Positions 25,448-37,000 of a stretch of 64,000 bases of DNA are shown one piece after another. Within the stretch, counting starts at the first letter, position 1. Each line of letters starts with the position of its first letter. The position numbers and the translations under genes were made by a program. The notes below the pieces were generated by a model, which was not told where the DNA came from, ran no database searches, and saw nothing but the letters and a program-made list of their open reading frames with translations. The stretch is taken from assembly GCA_033980235.1 (NCBI GenBank), contig CM067072.1:24723692-24787691 (forward strand), read 5' to 3'. The DNA comes from Diadema setosum (Eukaryota; Echinodermata; Echinoidea; Diadematoida; Diadematidae).

Positions 25448-25819
25448 TATCAGGAAAAAAAAATCATGAGCATTTAAATGGACCAGTAGGACAGGATGGA
25501 CTGTGTCCTTGTAACTCAAGAAAAAAATGGTAAAAAAACAAAACAAAATATGAGGACGTGGCAACATATTCTGGAGGGGGTGGGGTGCCTGATTCATGAA
25601 TTTCAAAGCTTGCTAATAATGGGAAATGGCGGATTTCTGGCTGACACCATACAAGCTCACTGTGCATTGGTTCTTGTGCATAAGTGCACCAGAATGTGCA
25701 CGTAGGCACAAGGTAGAATGTAAATGGTGCCAAGAATGTGCTAACATCTCATGTTTACTTATTTCTGGAAACCCCGAACTACAAGATAAACGCATTGTAT
25801 TTTTTATCATTACTAAGAA

Positions 25820-26040
<221 letters not shown>

Positions 26041-27125
26041 CATTTTTATTATCACACCAGGCAAACAGATAACAAGTGATACTTCCAGTACAGGGAAATG
26101 GTCGTTAGAACAGAAAATATTGGTTCTTTTGCAGCCTTGAGCCCACATTAGCACCAGCCCCCTCCTCCCCATCCCTTCCCTCAAGGCTTCCTGGAGGAAA
26201 AAGAGAGGAAATCAAGCAGCAAACCAGCACATTATTCAGCCCCAAGAGATTGGGGCTCATGATCTACATCAATCAGCTTGAATGATTCATACTGTCAACT
26301 CTTACATAAGACACATTTTTGTTAAGATTGTTTACTGTCATTTCTGCCACTTTTAATCAAAGGCATTGTCCAGATCATATTCACATTCACTCTTGTAATA
26401 AGTAGAACTGAGTAAACACAAGAGCAAGAAATTCATGGAGGTTCAGAGTTTAGATTCTTTTCAACACAAAATTCATAACAGCGACAATCAGGTATGCAAA
26501 TTGGCAACAAAATTTTGTCATCCCTTCATAAATATCAACTTATTTACCGATCTTACACACATACAAGACATTGGCCATTATTTCTTTCTCAGTGTTCATG
26601 AATTTCACAAGTAACTGACACCTACCCTCACTCCCATTAAATCAGCTATAAATCATAACAGCTCCAGTATAATTTCATGAAAGGAAACAATTTCTTCTAT
26701 TTGAATTCAGTTCAAAGAGGAAATGTGACAACGAGCTCAGTGCACCACTACTAAGAGACTAGTGATGGAAATGACATCGTCGACAACAGCCAGGAAAATA
26801 AATGGACATAACTAATCAACGTCTCACATTTCATATCGTGTTTATATTTGTAGATGGGTCTGTTTTCTGTCTTACAAGCATGACAACTAATACACAAGCA
26901 TATACATGGTATATTGGATGATTGCATTGTTATACATTATGTAGGCCTACAGTGTATATGGGGGGGGGGGGGGAATCATCTATTGCATTATGTGATACTG
27001 TGGCATTGTAGTCTACCAAATGTCTACACATGAATTTAACTCTTACTACAAAAGGCTCTGGCTTGGAGGAGTCACTAATTCCTCTGGGAGCATTGAGAAA
27101 CAAAAAAACGTTCAACCCCCAGTAC

Positions 27126-27203
27126 ATCTTTGGGACGATGTTGCTGTGTATTTTGCAACGATCTCCATAGCAACCAGTCACTGACTGACCTCCATTCTGT
27201 GAC
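27126..27203 (-). CDS. Candidate minus-strand exon, possibly CPLANE1
   Basis: A strong polypyrimidine acceptor (TTCATCTTCGTTTCTGAG) precedes 26 open codons, VTEWRSVSDWLLWRSLQ then NTQQHRPKD, ended by GAT|GTACTG. It runs phase 0 to phase 0 and fits both neighbours. The surrounding frame stays open beyond both splice sites, so composition is weaker evidence here. Confidence 0.33.
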
Positions 27204-28267
27204 CTCAGAAACGAAGATGAAACGAAAGGAAACAGCTTGACAGGAGTGAAGAACGAAAAGAACAAAACCCTGATGAGAAAACATATGGTGCAAGACATAG
27301 GCAGACAAGGGAGGGTCAAAGGTCACAAGTTTAATAAACACAGGATGACATCCATGTGATTTGATACGAAGTTGACTGCATGATTCATTGGCTGTTTCCA
27401 CCCTTCTGAAGTGATTTCTCCAAGCCACATTACAAGGCTGGAAAATCAGCAAAACATGAGGTGCTAAGTATGTATTTTAAATACACTCTTGAACAGCAAC
27501 TGTTAGACTCCATAATTTTCCTTGCGTCACACTAAGGGACTCTGACTTTCCTTTAAGTTGGATTGAGGGATGTCTGGGGCTTAATCATAGCTCATATTTG
27601 AATACATAAAGTGAAAGTACACAATCTACTCAATGATATATTTTTTCATCTTTTTCTTTTCAATGAGTCAGTCAATATCAACTGCTATATATTCAGTTGT
27701 AAAAATATATTTTCATGACAGGATCAGAAAAAAATCAGAACTGTTTTTTTTTTTTTCTCCATTTTCAATTTTCCTACATTATATATTAAACCTGTTGAAG
27801 ACGAGTCTCAAGTATACTCAGGCAAGTGTCTATGGGAAATGTGTGTTATAGCAAAATCAGCCCATCCTCAATGGGTTAAGTAATATCAACATGTGGGACA
27901 TCGCACGGAGAATTTTTGCACATGGAGCTCCACATCACAGCCAGTTAAAAGGTGTTTTGGTCTCCACAATTCATTTGGAAAAAATTACTCATAATATCAG
28001 TAAAAAATATCTGCAATGAGTGCAATATTAGGATTTTGATTTTATCTCATTTTCACTTTTATTGTAAAAAGCAATATCGGGTTCCATCTTCCCCATACTG
28101 CCAAGAGTCTATGCCCATGGTGGATATCAGATTTCATACACATTGTGTTTTATATTTTCTCTCTTCTCTCTCTCATCTTTCTCACTCCCCCTCTCTTTTC
28201 CCTGCCTTGGAAAGCCTCAAAGTTCTGGGGATCTGAATACAATGGCAGCCATCAAGGTTCTCCCTAC

Positions 28268-28348
28268 AGAAAATCTTTGCCACGGCCGCCACCACGCACT
28301 ACTGTCAGACATCAATGCATCAAGATGCTCTTCAAATTCCCCTTCCAC
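28268..28348 (-). CDS. Candidate minus-strand exon, probably CPLANE1
   Basis: An open 27-codon segment encodes EFEEHLDALMSDSSAWWRPW and then QRFS, acidic then aromatic. The acceptor lies after a T-rich tract (TTTTTTATAGTAG) and the donor is TTCT|GTAGGG; it runs phase 0 to phase 0. It is relatively GC-rich for this intron-like region. Confidence 0.45.
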
Positions 28349-29544
28349 CTACTATAAAAAAATAAATAAATAAATAAAGGCTGCCAGATAATGATTGACG
28401 TAGAAACCGCTCTACAATATGTTTGGCTGGGGATGGGAACATGCTTTCGTCACAGTTCTGCACTTCAGGAGAAAAAAAAAGAATAAACCCAAGTCCTGGC
28501 AATATATTGATAACAGATGTGTCTGCCCCCTTAACCTCAAGAAATCAATGCTTTATCTTTGCCGTGCAATATCGATCATGCATCCTGTCATGGGGGGGGG
28601 GGGAGACTTCCCTCCACATATCAAACTAATCTTCAGCAAAATTTCACATAGATAGAAGACTTGCTCAATTGATAATAAGTGCTCCACATTACTCCATTTT
28701 TTTTTTTTTTTTCTAAAAAAGAAAATTCATTTCTACAAATTGAACATATATGGTGTCCTATATTCCATGAAAAGAATTCTCCCCTCTGGAATTAATGCTT
28801 ATCTCGGCAATGCAATATTGATGGTGTATCCTGTTAAGAGTGAGAGAGAGGAAAAAAAAAAGAGTTCACTCCAAGTAACATACTAATTTTCAGCAAATTC
28901 CAGAGAGTTGTACAACTTGACGTATTGCCAGCAAGTGTTCCACACTTTTTACGATTTTTTAAAAAAAACAACAACAACCAAACAAACTAAAACACACACA
29001 CAGACTTCAATAAAATTAACCAAACAAACATGGGTTCCTGGATTCAATGAAAAGAATCTGTCGAAAAGTGCTTTTGACATTTGACAAGCCTTGACAAATA
29101 ATTTCTAAAATCTAATTAGTCTCCTCTCTCAGCCTTCTTGTGGTTATTCTAGTAGAATGACTAATTACGTACAATGTAGTCTCCATGCAGATCTTAATTG
29201 TCACAGCAGTCACAAGCAGTCACAAGCGATGAACTGGCTACATGTTCAATCATCACACTGCATAGGCACAGAACACAGAGGTGTCAGAAGTACCTGTTCA
29301 ATGTCAAGATACAGTTATATTTCTACTCAAACTTTCATCTCCCTGTTTTGTTCTATTTGAGGGTAAAGATCAATACAATGTGACACTAGTGACACTACAC
29401 ATTCTAAGAAGATTACTGAGCATTCTAAGAAGACTACTGCAGAGCACATTCTGATCTTCCTACAGCTGTATGTCGCAAGAATAGTGTGTTACTGTTCTCA
29501 TTTCATTACTTTCTGACATTTTCTTCCTAGTTTTCTTCTTAGAA

Positions 29545-29740
29545 TACTGTAAAAGTGGACATTTTCTCATATTTTGTGCAACATGAGATTAGAGTGAAAA
29601 TGAAAGCACACAAACTTTTTGCTCATTCTATATAATACTACTTTACATTTTACTTCTGCAGAATTAAAACCATTTTAAATTCATCTTAACTAGTGAAGTG
29701 TGAAAAATTACTCAGGCAAAATCTACCGCTTTTACAGTAT
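29545..29740. mobile_element. MITE with TACTGTAAAAGTGGACATTT ends
   Basis: The left end is TACTGTAAAAGTGGACATTT; the right end is CGCTTTTACAGTA in inverse orientation. It is the same family as 12334-12545; a third diverged relative lies near 43035-43140. Confidence 0.68.
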
Positions 29741-29907
29741 ACATTAAGACATCTAGCCTCCTGGAGTCTGAATTTCCTAGACTACATGATTAATCCCCAC
29801 GGTAATCCAGCATTCAAAGTACTTGTGGGGAATGACTTCACCAGTTCAGTGCCCCAAACTCCCCTTGTTTTTCAATTTGTACGAATAGCAGACACACAGT
29901 GCCTCAC

Positions 29908-29945
29908 GACCAGAAATACTTTCAAAACGCACTCTTTCCCCTTGT
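29908..29945 (-). CDS. Weak candidate exon, possibly CPLANE1
   Basis: A 38-bp open segment encodes KGKECVLKVFLV with a good donor (GGTC|GTGAGG) and an acceptor after GTATCAG. It carries phase 1 to phase 0, linking the flanking candidates. It is too short to be convincing alone. Confidence 0.22.
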
Positions 29946-30505
29946 CTGATACCCTATTATGGTTTAGCCAATAATATTGGTGGTTTTGAATCATGTTTAA
30001 TCCCCTCCTAATCCCCTTGGGGACCAGTTATGTAACAATAACCTGAGTGAAAGTCCTTGTGGGTCAAACCCCTTTGCCAGTTTGGATAATATTTCACAGC
30101 GCCATATTTTACTTGCTTGAGTGATGAACAAGCATTTACACAACTAGTCTCTATAAGGGTTATTTGTAATTAAGCTTGGGATATCATCTACATTTTAAAT
30201 CATGCCAAAAAATACTTGCACAGCAAGGGAGTTGGGGATTGTTTGATATTTTGAAGAGTGTTTGAGTGTTTGATGAGTTGAAGAGTGTTTGATGTTTTGC
30301 TTTGAAAAGATGAAGAAAGGAAGTACCCTATATAGGCAGTTATACATACTGCTGGGTGTAGAGATTGTTTGTTTGTTTTTTCTTTATTTCTCTCCAGAAG
30401 ATCAATGTATATGTGATGTACTTTGCAGTGTTCCACTTTTTGCAAATTTGTTGAGTCATCTGATAATCACAAAAATACAACTTTACGCTAAAGGAAGGAT
30501 TATAC

Positions 30506-30594
30506 TAAGTTCTCGTTCTGCTGCTATGGCTCTTGATCGCAAATTCAACCACTTACAACATTGTGTTACCAGTCCTAAGTTGCAAAATATGATA
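30506..30594 (-). CDS. Candidate minus-strand exon, probably CPLANE1
   Basis: The segment encodes IIFCNLGLVTQCCKWLNLRS and then RAIAAEREL, a plausible amphipathic helix. The acceptor is ATGTTTTGTGAG and the donor CTTA|GTATAA; it runs phase 2 to phase 1. An alternative acceptor after GCAACTTAG would shorten it by 20 bp. No family motif was recognised. Confidence 0.42.
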
Positions 30595-31161
30595 CTCACA
30601 AAACATACAGAAGCGTTAAACTCACAAAACGTATAGTGTATCAACAAGTACAGTAAAAGTATAAAGATAAATGCAAAACAACCCCCTCCCTCGTCCCCAA
30701 AAAAAAGAATAAATAAAGAATAAAACAAAAGCACACATTGACCTACAATGTAACTTGAAATAAACCCCACGGAGTCTGTTTATAGTGTCTAAAGAGGCAT
30801 TCCAAAACATTTCCTGTCACTTTGACTTTGTATCTATTTCAGTTTAACAATGTCTTGTCACTAGGTGGTGCTCTTTTGGTAACATGAAATTCTGTCCTTA
30901 CTAGACAAAAATCCAGCTTCTATTTAGACTAATGTTCATGTTGCACTTCAAAGTAAACGAAGAGTTGAGTTTGTCACAGCATGCTAAACATTTTACAAAC
31001 CATTCTTGACAAGGAAAACTTGATTTTGCACTTACTTGAATATTATATAATACACAGTGACATGAAACTGCCATTTTCATTTCTGTTTGATAGTTTTCAA
31101 GGAACTGAATGAACAGGTGCTGATGTTCAGTAAGGGGTCAATAGTGCCTCATCACACACAC

Positions 31162-31215
31162 TAATAATAGCTCATGTATTCATCTGGAGGCAGGTAAGCT
31201 GACCAAGGCCATGTT
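31162..31215 (-). CDS. Candidate minus-strand exon, probably CPLANE1
   Basis: A short open segment encodes TWPWSAYLPPDEYMSYY, strongly non-random in composition, with a TTA|GTGTGT donor. The acceptor (GTGTGGAG) is weak. It runs phase 2 to phase 2, which fits the candidates on both sides. If it does not splice, the peptide would end in an in-frame TAG, so a terminal exon of another gene is the alternative. Confidence 0.45.
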
Positions 31216-32931
31216 CTCCACACAGGATTTAGTGTACACGTAAGTCATATCAATGAGACCATTAGTCAGATTTATCCATCTATTTGTAACATGGAAAAGG
31301 TGATGCCCAATATGTTTTTACAAACAATCCATAGAAACAACAACTACCTGAGGGCTGATGACTTTAAAAAAAAAAAAAAAGCCTGATTGTGCAATGTGCA
31401 TTATTTGTTTTATAACATTGCGACATCAGTTTGCCAATACACTACAACGGAAGTTGCTGCTGTAATCACATCACAATACAGCATGACATCAGGCCTCTCA
31501 TTCAAAGTGCAATGAATGCTCTTACGCTGTCTCAACCTGCATGTGTGTCCATGGCCAGATCAAAATAATGACAAGTCCCAAGTATTTCATGATTGTCAGG
31601 CAATAATTGGTGACTGTTCTTATTCTGGATGTTGGCACACATTAATCATTAATATGTATGAAAACCAACTCCCCATTTGAGAAGACTTTATTAAGAACAG
31701 TGAAAATTCTGTTACAACTGAATGAAACATGATCGTTAATGGATTTTCAGCCTTATATGCGCCCTGTATAATGTATTCATGACACATTGGTCGTCATCAC
31801 ATTGTAAATATGAAAATAAGAAGGGGTGATGATTTTATGACCCCAAATCACTTCCAATTTTCTCACTAAAAGTTGTCATTAAATTTCCTCTTTTGACATC
31901 AATCTATTAAAATTGATGTCTTCTGCATTAAACTGATCTTCCATTTTAACAGGTTGGTAATATGACATTGACATTGGGGAAAAACCTTTTGAATTATTGA
32001 CAAGAATGATTTCATGACTTTACCCAGAATAAAAAGTGGGAGATTTGGACTAATTGGACATGGTAATGATATCATACCTTCATCTAATTTGTATCCGTAA
32101 TTGTGTGTGACACTGCTCTTTTGTATTAGAGGTATTAAACTGTATGAATCTATCACTTTCTTAGGCTTTGTATATTTTCATGAAGCTTGTCTTGCACTAT
32201 TTACTTCAACTGGCTTTTCCTACAAAAGTCATTTTAAATAAACAGTGGGGTTTTCAAAGAAACCCCATCCTCAAAACAAAGCAAAAAGGAAACACATACA
32301 ACATGGTGGACAAGTTCTGGGGGGCAATGTCCTTATTATTCATGGGAAGGTTTTTATACTGGCAAGTGGTGATTTACATCATGTGAAGTGATGAGCTAAA
32401 GAGAGTATCAAAACAAAACACCTATATGAAGAGTCAGGGTATGACCGAGATCTCTATCAACATGCCTAAATAATTTTGTTTATAGAGATAACAGAAAGTT
32501 TTGACATCAGTGGAACTCCAATCTCTCTCTCACACACACTCATTCTCCACATTCATGGTCAAAAGTGTCAGTGAACTTTCAACCTCGTGACCTCAAAGTC
32601 TCGCAGTTCTTCTTTTTGTGACATTGACAAACACACCTATTAAAGTTCAGAGGACCAACTTTGGCTATTCCGAGGAAGTCATAACGACCGTCAACACAAT
32701 CTCGACCACTCTATCTCATCTGATAACGATAAGAGTTGTAACCACAATCGGCGTTTCCTCACTGAATGTGTGTCTTTTGTAATGTAACACATGATCAATT
32801 CACACTCCACAGTCAGCCTTGGATTAATGGCCAATAAACCTCACGCCGTCCCAGAACACGTCAAGTGCAAAAACAAATCTGTTTTTGCATATATCGTGGG
32901 GCAGCAAATGTCAGAAGTGTAACTATGTAAC

Positions 32932-33011
32932 CTACAAGCGAGCTCTACTGTCGTGTTGATGATATCGGGCAGTTCCTTCTGAAATAGTGGGTGCAATGAC
33001 CGCATCATCAA
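32932..33011 (-). CDS. Candidate minus-strand exon, probably CPLANE1
   Basis: The open segment between a CCCCCAAAAG acceptor and a TGTAG|GTTACA donor encodes LMMRSLHPLFQKELPDIINT followed by TVELAC, which has the composition of a helical folded domain. It runs phase 0 to phase 2. A better internal acceptor (ACTATTTCAG) would start it at KELPD. The donor is weak, and family assignment rests on strand and position only. Confidence 0.42.
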
Positions 33012-33660
33012 CTTTTGGGGGCACATGACAGAGATACATAGGTAGATATTATGGCTTGTGGAACATGTGTGGCATGCTGGCGACATGTGTGGCTTGCTAA
33101 CGACAAGATGGCTGAATGGTTATCAGGGCTAGAGGATTTTCAGCAGTTCCAAGGATGGAGAAGAAAAAAAAAAAACAAACAAATACAAAACTTCAAAGAA
33201 AGCAGAATCACACTTTCCTATGATGAGGCAGAATACTTGGCACTCTATTCTATTTCTTAATTTTAATGGGGAATAGGGAGTGCCTTATACGTTCAGAATC
33301 AATGCAGTTGTTACAGCAGCAACTACACGTTGTATGCTTAATAATACCTTCTACATTGTAGATGATCTTGTGATAATATGAGTGTGTACATATATGTCTC
33401 TCAGTGTGTTGGTGAACATAAATTGTCTCAAGATAAATGAAAAAAAAAAGGATTAGTTTTAATACATGCAATAAAGGAATCTACATACTTTGTCAAATAA
33501 AAGCAATATTTATAAAAAAATTGAAAAAAAAAACCTCTCATCAAGGTGTAGGGAAATGACAAAGAATTACTATTCTTATATAAAGAAGCGGTTTACTGTG
33601 TTTATGAAATAATAAACAAGCTGAGAAGTAAAAAGCTGAACTACTACACAGGAGTCCTAC

Positions 33661-33685
33661 CGCATGCTGTGTACCTGGCCAGGCT
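33661..33685 (-). CDS. Possible CPLANE1 micro-exon
   Basis: A pyrimidine-rich acceptor (TTTCCTACCACAG) is followed by 25 bp that would carry the frame from phase 2 to phase 0 and end at GCG|GTAGGA. It is listed because it would repair the phase between exon 9 and the next candidate. A 25-bp exon cannot be supported by its own coding content. Confidence 0.2.
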
Positions 33686-33847
33686 CTGTGGTAGGAAAGT
33701 AGAGTAAAGGCCAAGTGTCAATCTAGTAGACCTAGTTTGTAGATATCAATAATTTGGTATCACAAGTTTCCTGGCATGCATGCCACGCGTGTCGTGCGGC
33801 CTTGAACCACTTATCCATCAACAACAGGAAACAATTCTCTCTCTCAC

Positions 33848-34088
33848 CTGATGACCATGGCACTGGTCTGGGGTGACCGCGTCATTCGCCGGACACGGTC
33901 AACCTGCTGGGCAGGTGGACTGTCTCTCGCCCTATCTCTCCTCCTCTCTCCCCCCTTCCTGGCGGTGGAGCTGTCTGCCCTCAGACGGGTGGGTTTGGTG
34001 CGAGTTGGCTGGTCTCGGGCCTTCTCGGAAGCAGCGGTTATGGCAAGACTCAGGTTTTGTCGGCCCATGAGGGCAGGCTCCGTTGCAT
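33848..34088 (-). CDS. CPLANE1: CPLANE1 exon 9
   Basis: The acceptor is TTGTTATCAG and the donor CATCAG|GTGAGA; 241 bp, joining exon 8 in phase 1 and ending in phase 2. The product is a polar, Arg-rich and probably disordered segment (TARKGGERRRDRARDSPPAQ). Its good donor shows that the transcript continues below 33848. Confidence 0.82.
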
Positions 34089-37000
34089 CTGATAACAATG
34101 AAGGTATGAATGTCAGTGCCGTGCTCTCAGAATCTTTTGACATTACCTGATATGAGATGCAAATTTCACCCATGCATGAACAGTCAATTTCCCTAATGAT
34201 GCCTTAATACTGTGAAAGACATGGCACATGCAGTTTCACTATTGCACTGATTGGTAACATTAATATGAAGTATTTTACAAACAAACATTAGGATGTACAA
34301 TGCAGGTACACACACATGTACATTACATGCACACAAACACATACCGACAAACTGACAAATGTGCATATTTACAACATAAACAATCACATTGGTGTCAACT
34401 GTTCACTTCAACAAACTGTAGAAGTAACTATAAAAGCACTATCAGCATACAACCCACCCCACTGTTAGCAGAAGAAAGGGCAAGCATCAATATCTTAGTG
34501 CATGTATTATTTCTATAAATGTTATTAAACTTAAATGACTTTTGCCAACAATATCACAGCTGTCATCCTGGCCACTAACCCGAAGAATGAAAGATGAGTT
34601 TTGAAAGGTGGAAGGATGGCTCTGCAACAGCTACGCGGCAGTAGACTCTGGCGAGGACCTGTTCCGTGCTGGTGAGCACGGCGATGCAGCATTTGGCGAG
34701 TTCGGTTTTTGCGCAGACCTTTCCGCGGAGAAGGCTCCCAACGAGGCAGTGGGCAAGACTGATGCAGGAGGACATGGAGTGGGAGTTGAGGGCGTCCCAG
34801 GCCGAAGAGACAAGAATCGCCTTGCATATCATCAGCACCTTACCCAGCTTGGGGTTCACCGTGTTGTCCTCAGTCGTCCCGCTGACGCTCTTCTGACGCA
34901 TCTTGGGCAGCTTGATCTCGTCATCCTCACGAAGCAGTATCCTGAAAAGCGCCACCAGCACTTTCACGGTGAAGTCCATGAGGTATTCCAGCCGGGGATT
35001 CCAGGGCTCCGCATGGCTCATTCCCAGACCCCAGGCACACAGCGCTGCCATCTGCGTCCACTGGATGAGCGACTCGATGCTGTGGTTCCCCATGGGCAGG
35101 AAACCCAACGATTGCGTCGACCCCGTGCTGTACGACTCGCCGAAAACCAGCTTTCCCGACGTCATGTTGCCAAAGGGACCCTCGTAGGGGCCGTAGCTGC
35201 TGCCTTGGGTGCTCTCCAGCCCTGTGGTCTCACCAGCCGAGACTACTTCAATCATGTTGGAGAAGTCCCTCTCTCTCACGGACTGCGTGGCCGGGCCCGT
35301 GGTCTGGCGACGCAAGGAGCCAAGGCCCACCGGTCCGAGTTCCCTGGCCGAGTACATGAGAGCGAGGGCGGTTGCCGCCTCGCTGAGGTAGTCGCTCATG
35401 ATGCTCCCGCAGCTAAGGTCCCCTGGAAGTTCCAGGACCTGTCCCAGGTAGCCGTCGGAGCACAGCAGCATGGCCCTGGTGGCATGGCAAGATACGGAAA
35501 AGCGCTGTCGGCCCTCGTCTTCCTCCTCAGACGTCGCTGTGCCGGTGGGAGATGGAGGACGACCACTGCTGAGGGTGGCTGGTCTCCTAGCAACACCACA
35601 AACACAATCAACACAATCCCACTTTACTAGGACACCAATTTATAAAATATTTCAACACATTAGTCATCAATCAACTTTCTTTTGTAGTGACACTAATCTC
35701 TTTCACATAAGAGTAACACAGAAATGAAGTGTAAATGTAAATTTAAACCTTCACATTTCAGACAATGTGGTTTCTTATTTGTGGTATGGTTGATATGTAG
35801 CCAGAGAAATAAATATCATGAATTTCTAACACAAAGTCATTATGCAATATAAAAATGAAATAAAGACAATGAAAAAAACAGCCAGAATCATATGAACATG
35901 CGGGATTTGCTTATATATAACGATAATCTCTATATATAAAAACTAGAAATGTCGCTTTGGCGACTGGTATGCCTCCGCCATAATGCATGATTTTCCCAAT
36001 AGGTCTAGATAGTACATGTGGACACTGTGTGATTACATTTTCACAAAATTGGCAAAATATTGGAATGACAAGTTTGTCACAAATGTGTTGAATGTTCACC
36101 TTCCTTGACGTAGGTTTAATTGGATGAATAGGAGAGCATGTATCTAGGGATTTAAGGACTTTAACTTGACTTTGACCCATTCATACATTTAGGCATTGAG
36201 TAATTTTCAAGGTACAGGTGTGGAGAAAAAGTGCAATTTCTGAATTGAATAGTAAATTGTTACCATTTTCATCTGGCCCTTGACCCTAAAATTCATAAGA
36301 TAATTACTTTCAGGTAGAACATGCATAATATGTACTAAGTTTCAAGGTAACTTGAGCCACTTCCGAGATATGGAGGAAAAAGTTAGTTCAGCTCTTTCAC
36401 TTGATCTTTGACCTTTTGACCTTTGAGGCACAAAAAAAAAAAAACTTTCCAGAGAATTTCTATTAGGTTACACACGCATACACCAAGTGTAAAAAAATAA
36501 CCCTGTTGGCATTGCATAAATATGAGGGTAATAGTAAAATTTTGAAGTCTTGCACTTGACCTTTGACCCCTGACCTTTGACCCAATGAACCCTACATTCT
36601 CTAGATAATCACTTCCAGTCAGTACATGCATATACTATGTTCCATGAAGATACCTTGAACAATTTTCCAAGGTACGGAGAAAAAAAAGAAGTTTTAATAT
36701 TTTTACTTGACCTTTTGACCTTTGACCTTTGACCTCATGACCCAAACTTTCACCAGAGAATCTTAATTGGGTAATACATGTATACACTAAGTTTCAAGAA
36801 AATCTCTCTAGGCATTCAATAGATATGGTGGAAATAGTGAAATTTTATGTATTTGACCCTGACCTTTTGACCTTTGACCTTTGACCTCATGACCCAAACT
36901 TTCACCAGAGAATCTTAATTGGGTAAAACATGTATACACTAAGTTTCAAGAAAATATCTTTAGGCATTCAATAGATATGGTGGAAATAGTGAAATTTTAT

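Larger units (their letters stand above)
28349..30505. other. Intron-like AT-rich stretch
   Basis: It contains a G run (28592-28602), poly-T (28698-28713) and the MITE at 29545. Only the weak exon candidate at 29908-29945 was noted. Confidence 0.35.

Noticed and set aside
34608..35630. 340-codon open frame on the plus strand
   Set aside because: It is exactly antisense to the 1007-bp CPLANE1 exon 8, which has splice sites, phase and family similarity. The plus frame has no splice support and an Arg/Gly/His-rich composition typical of an antisense shadow.
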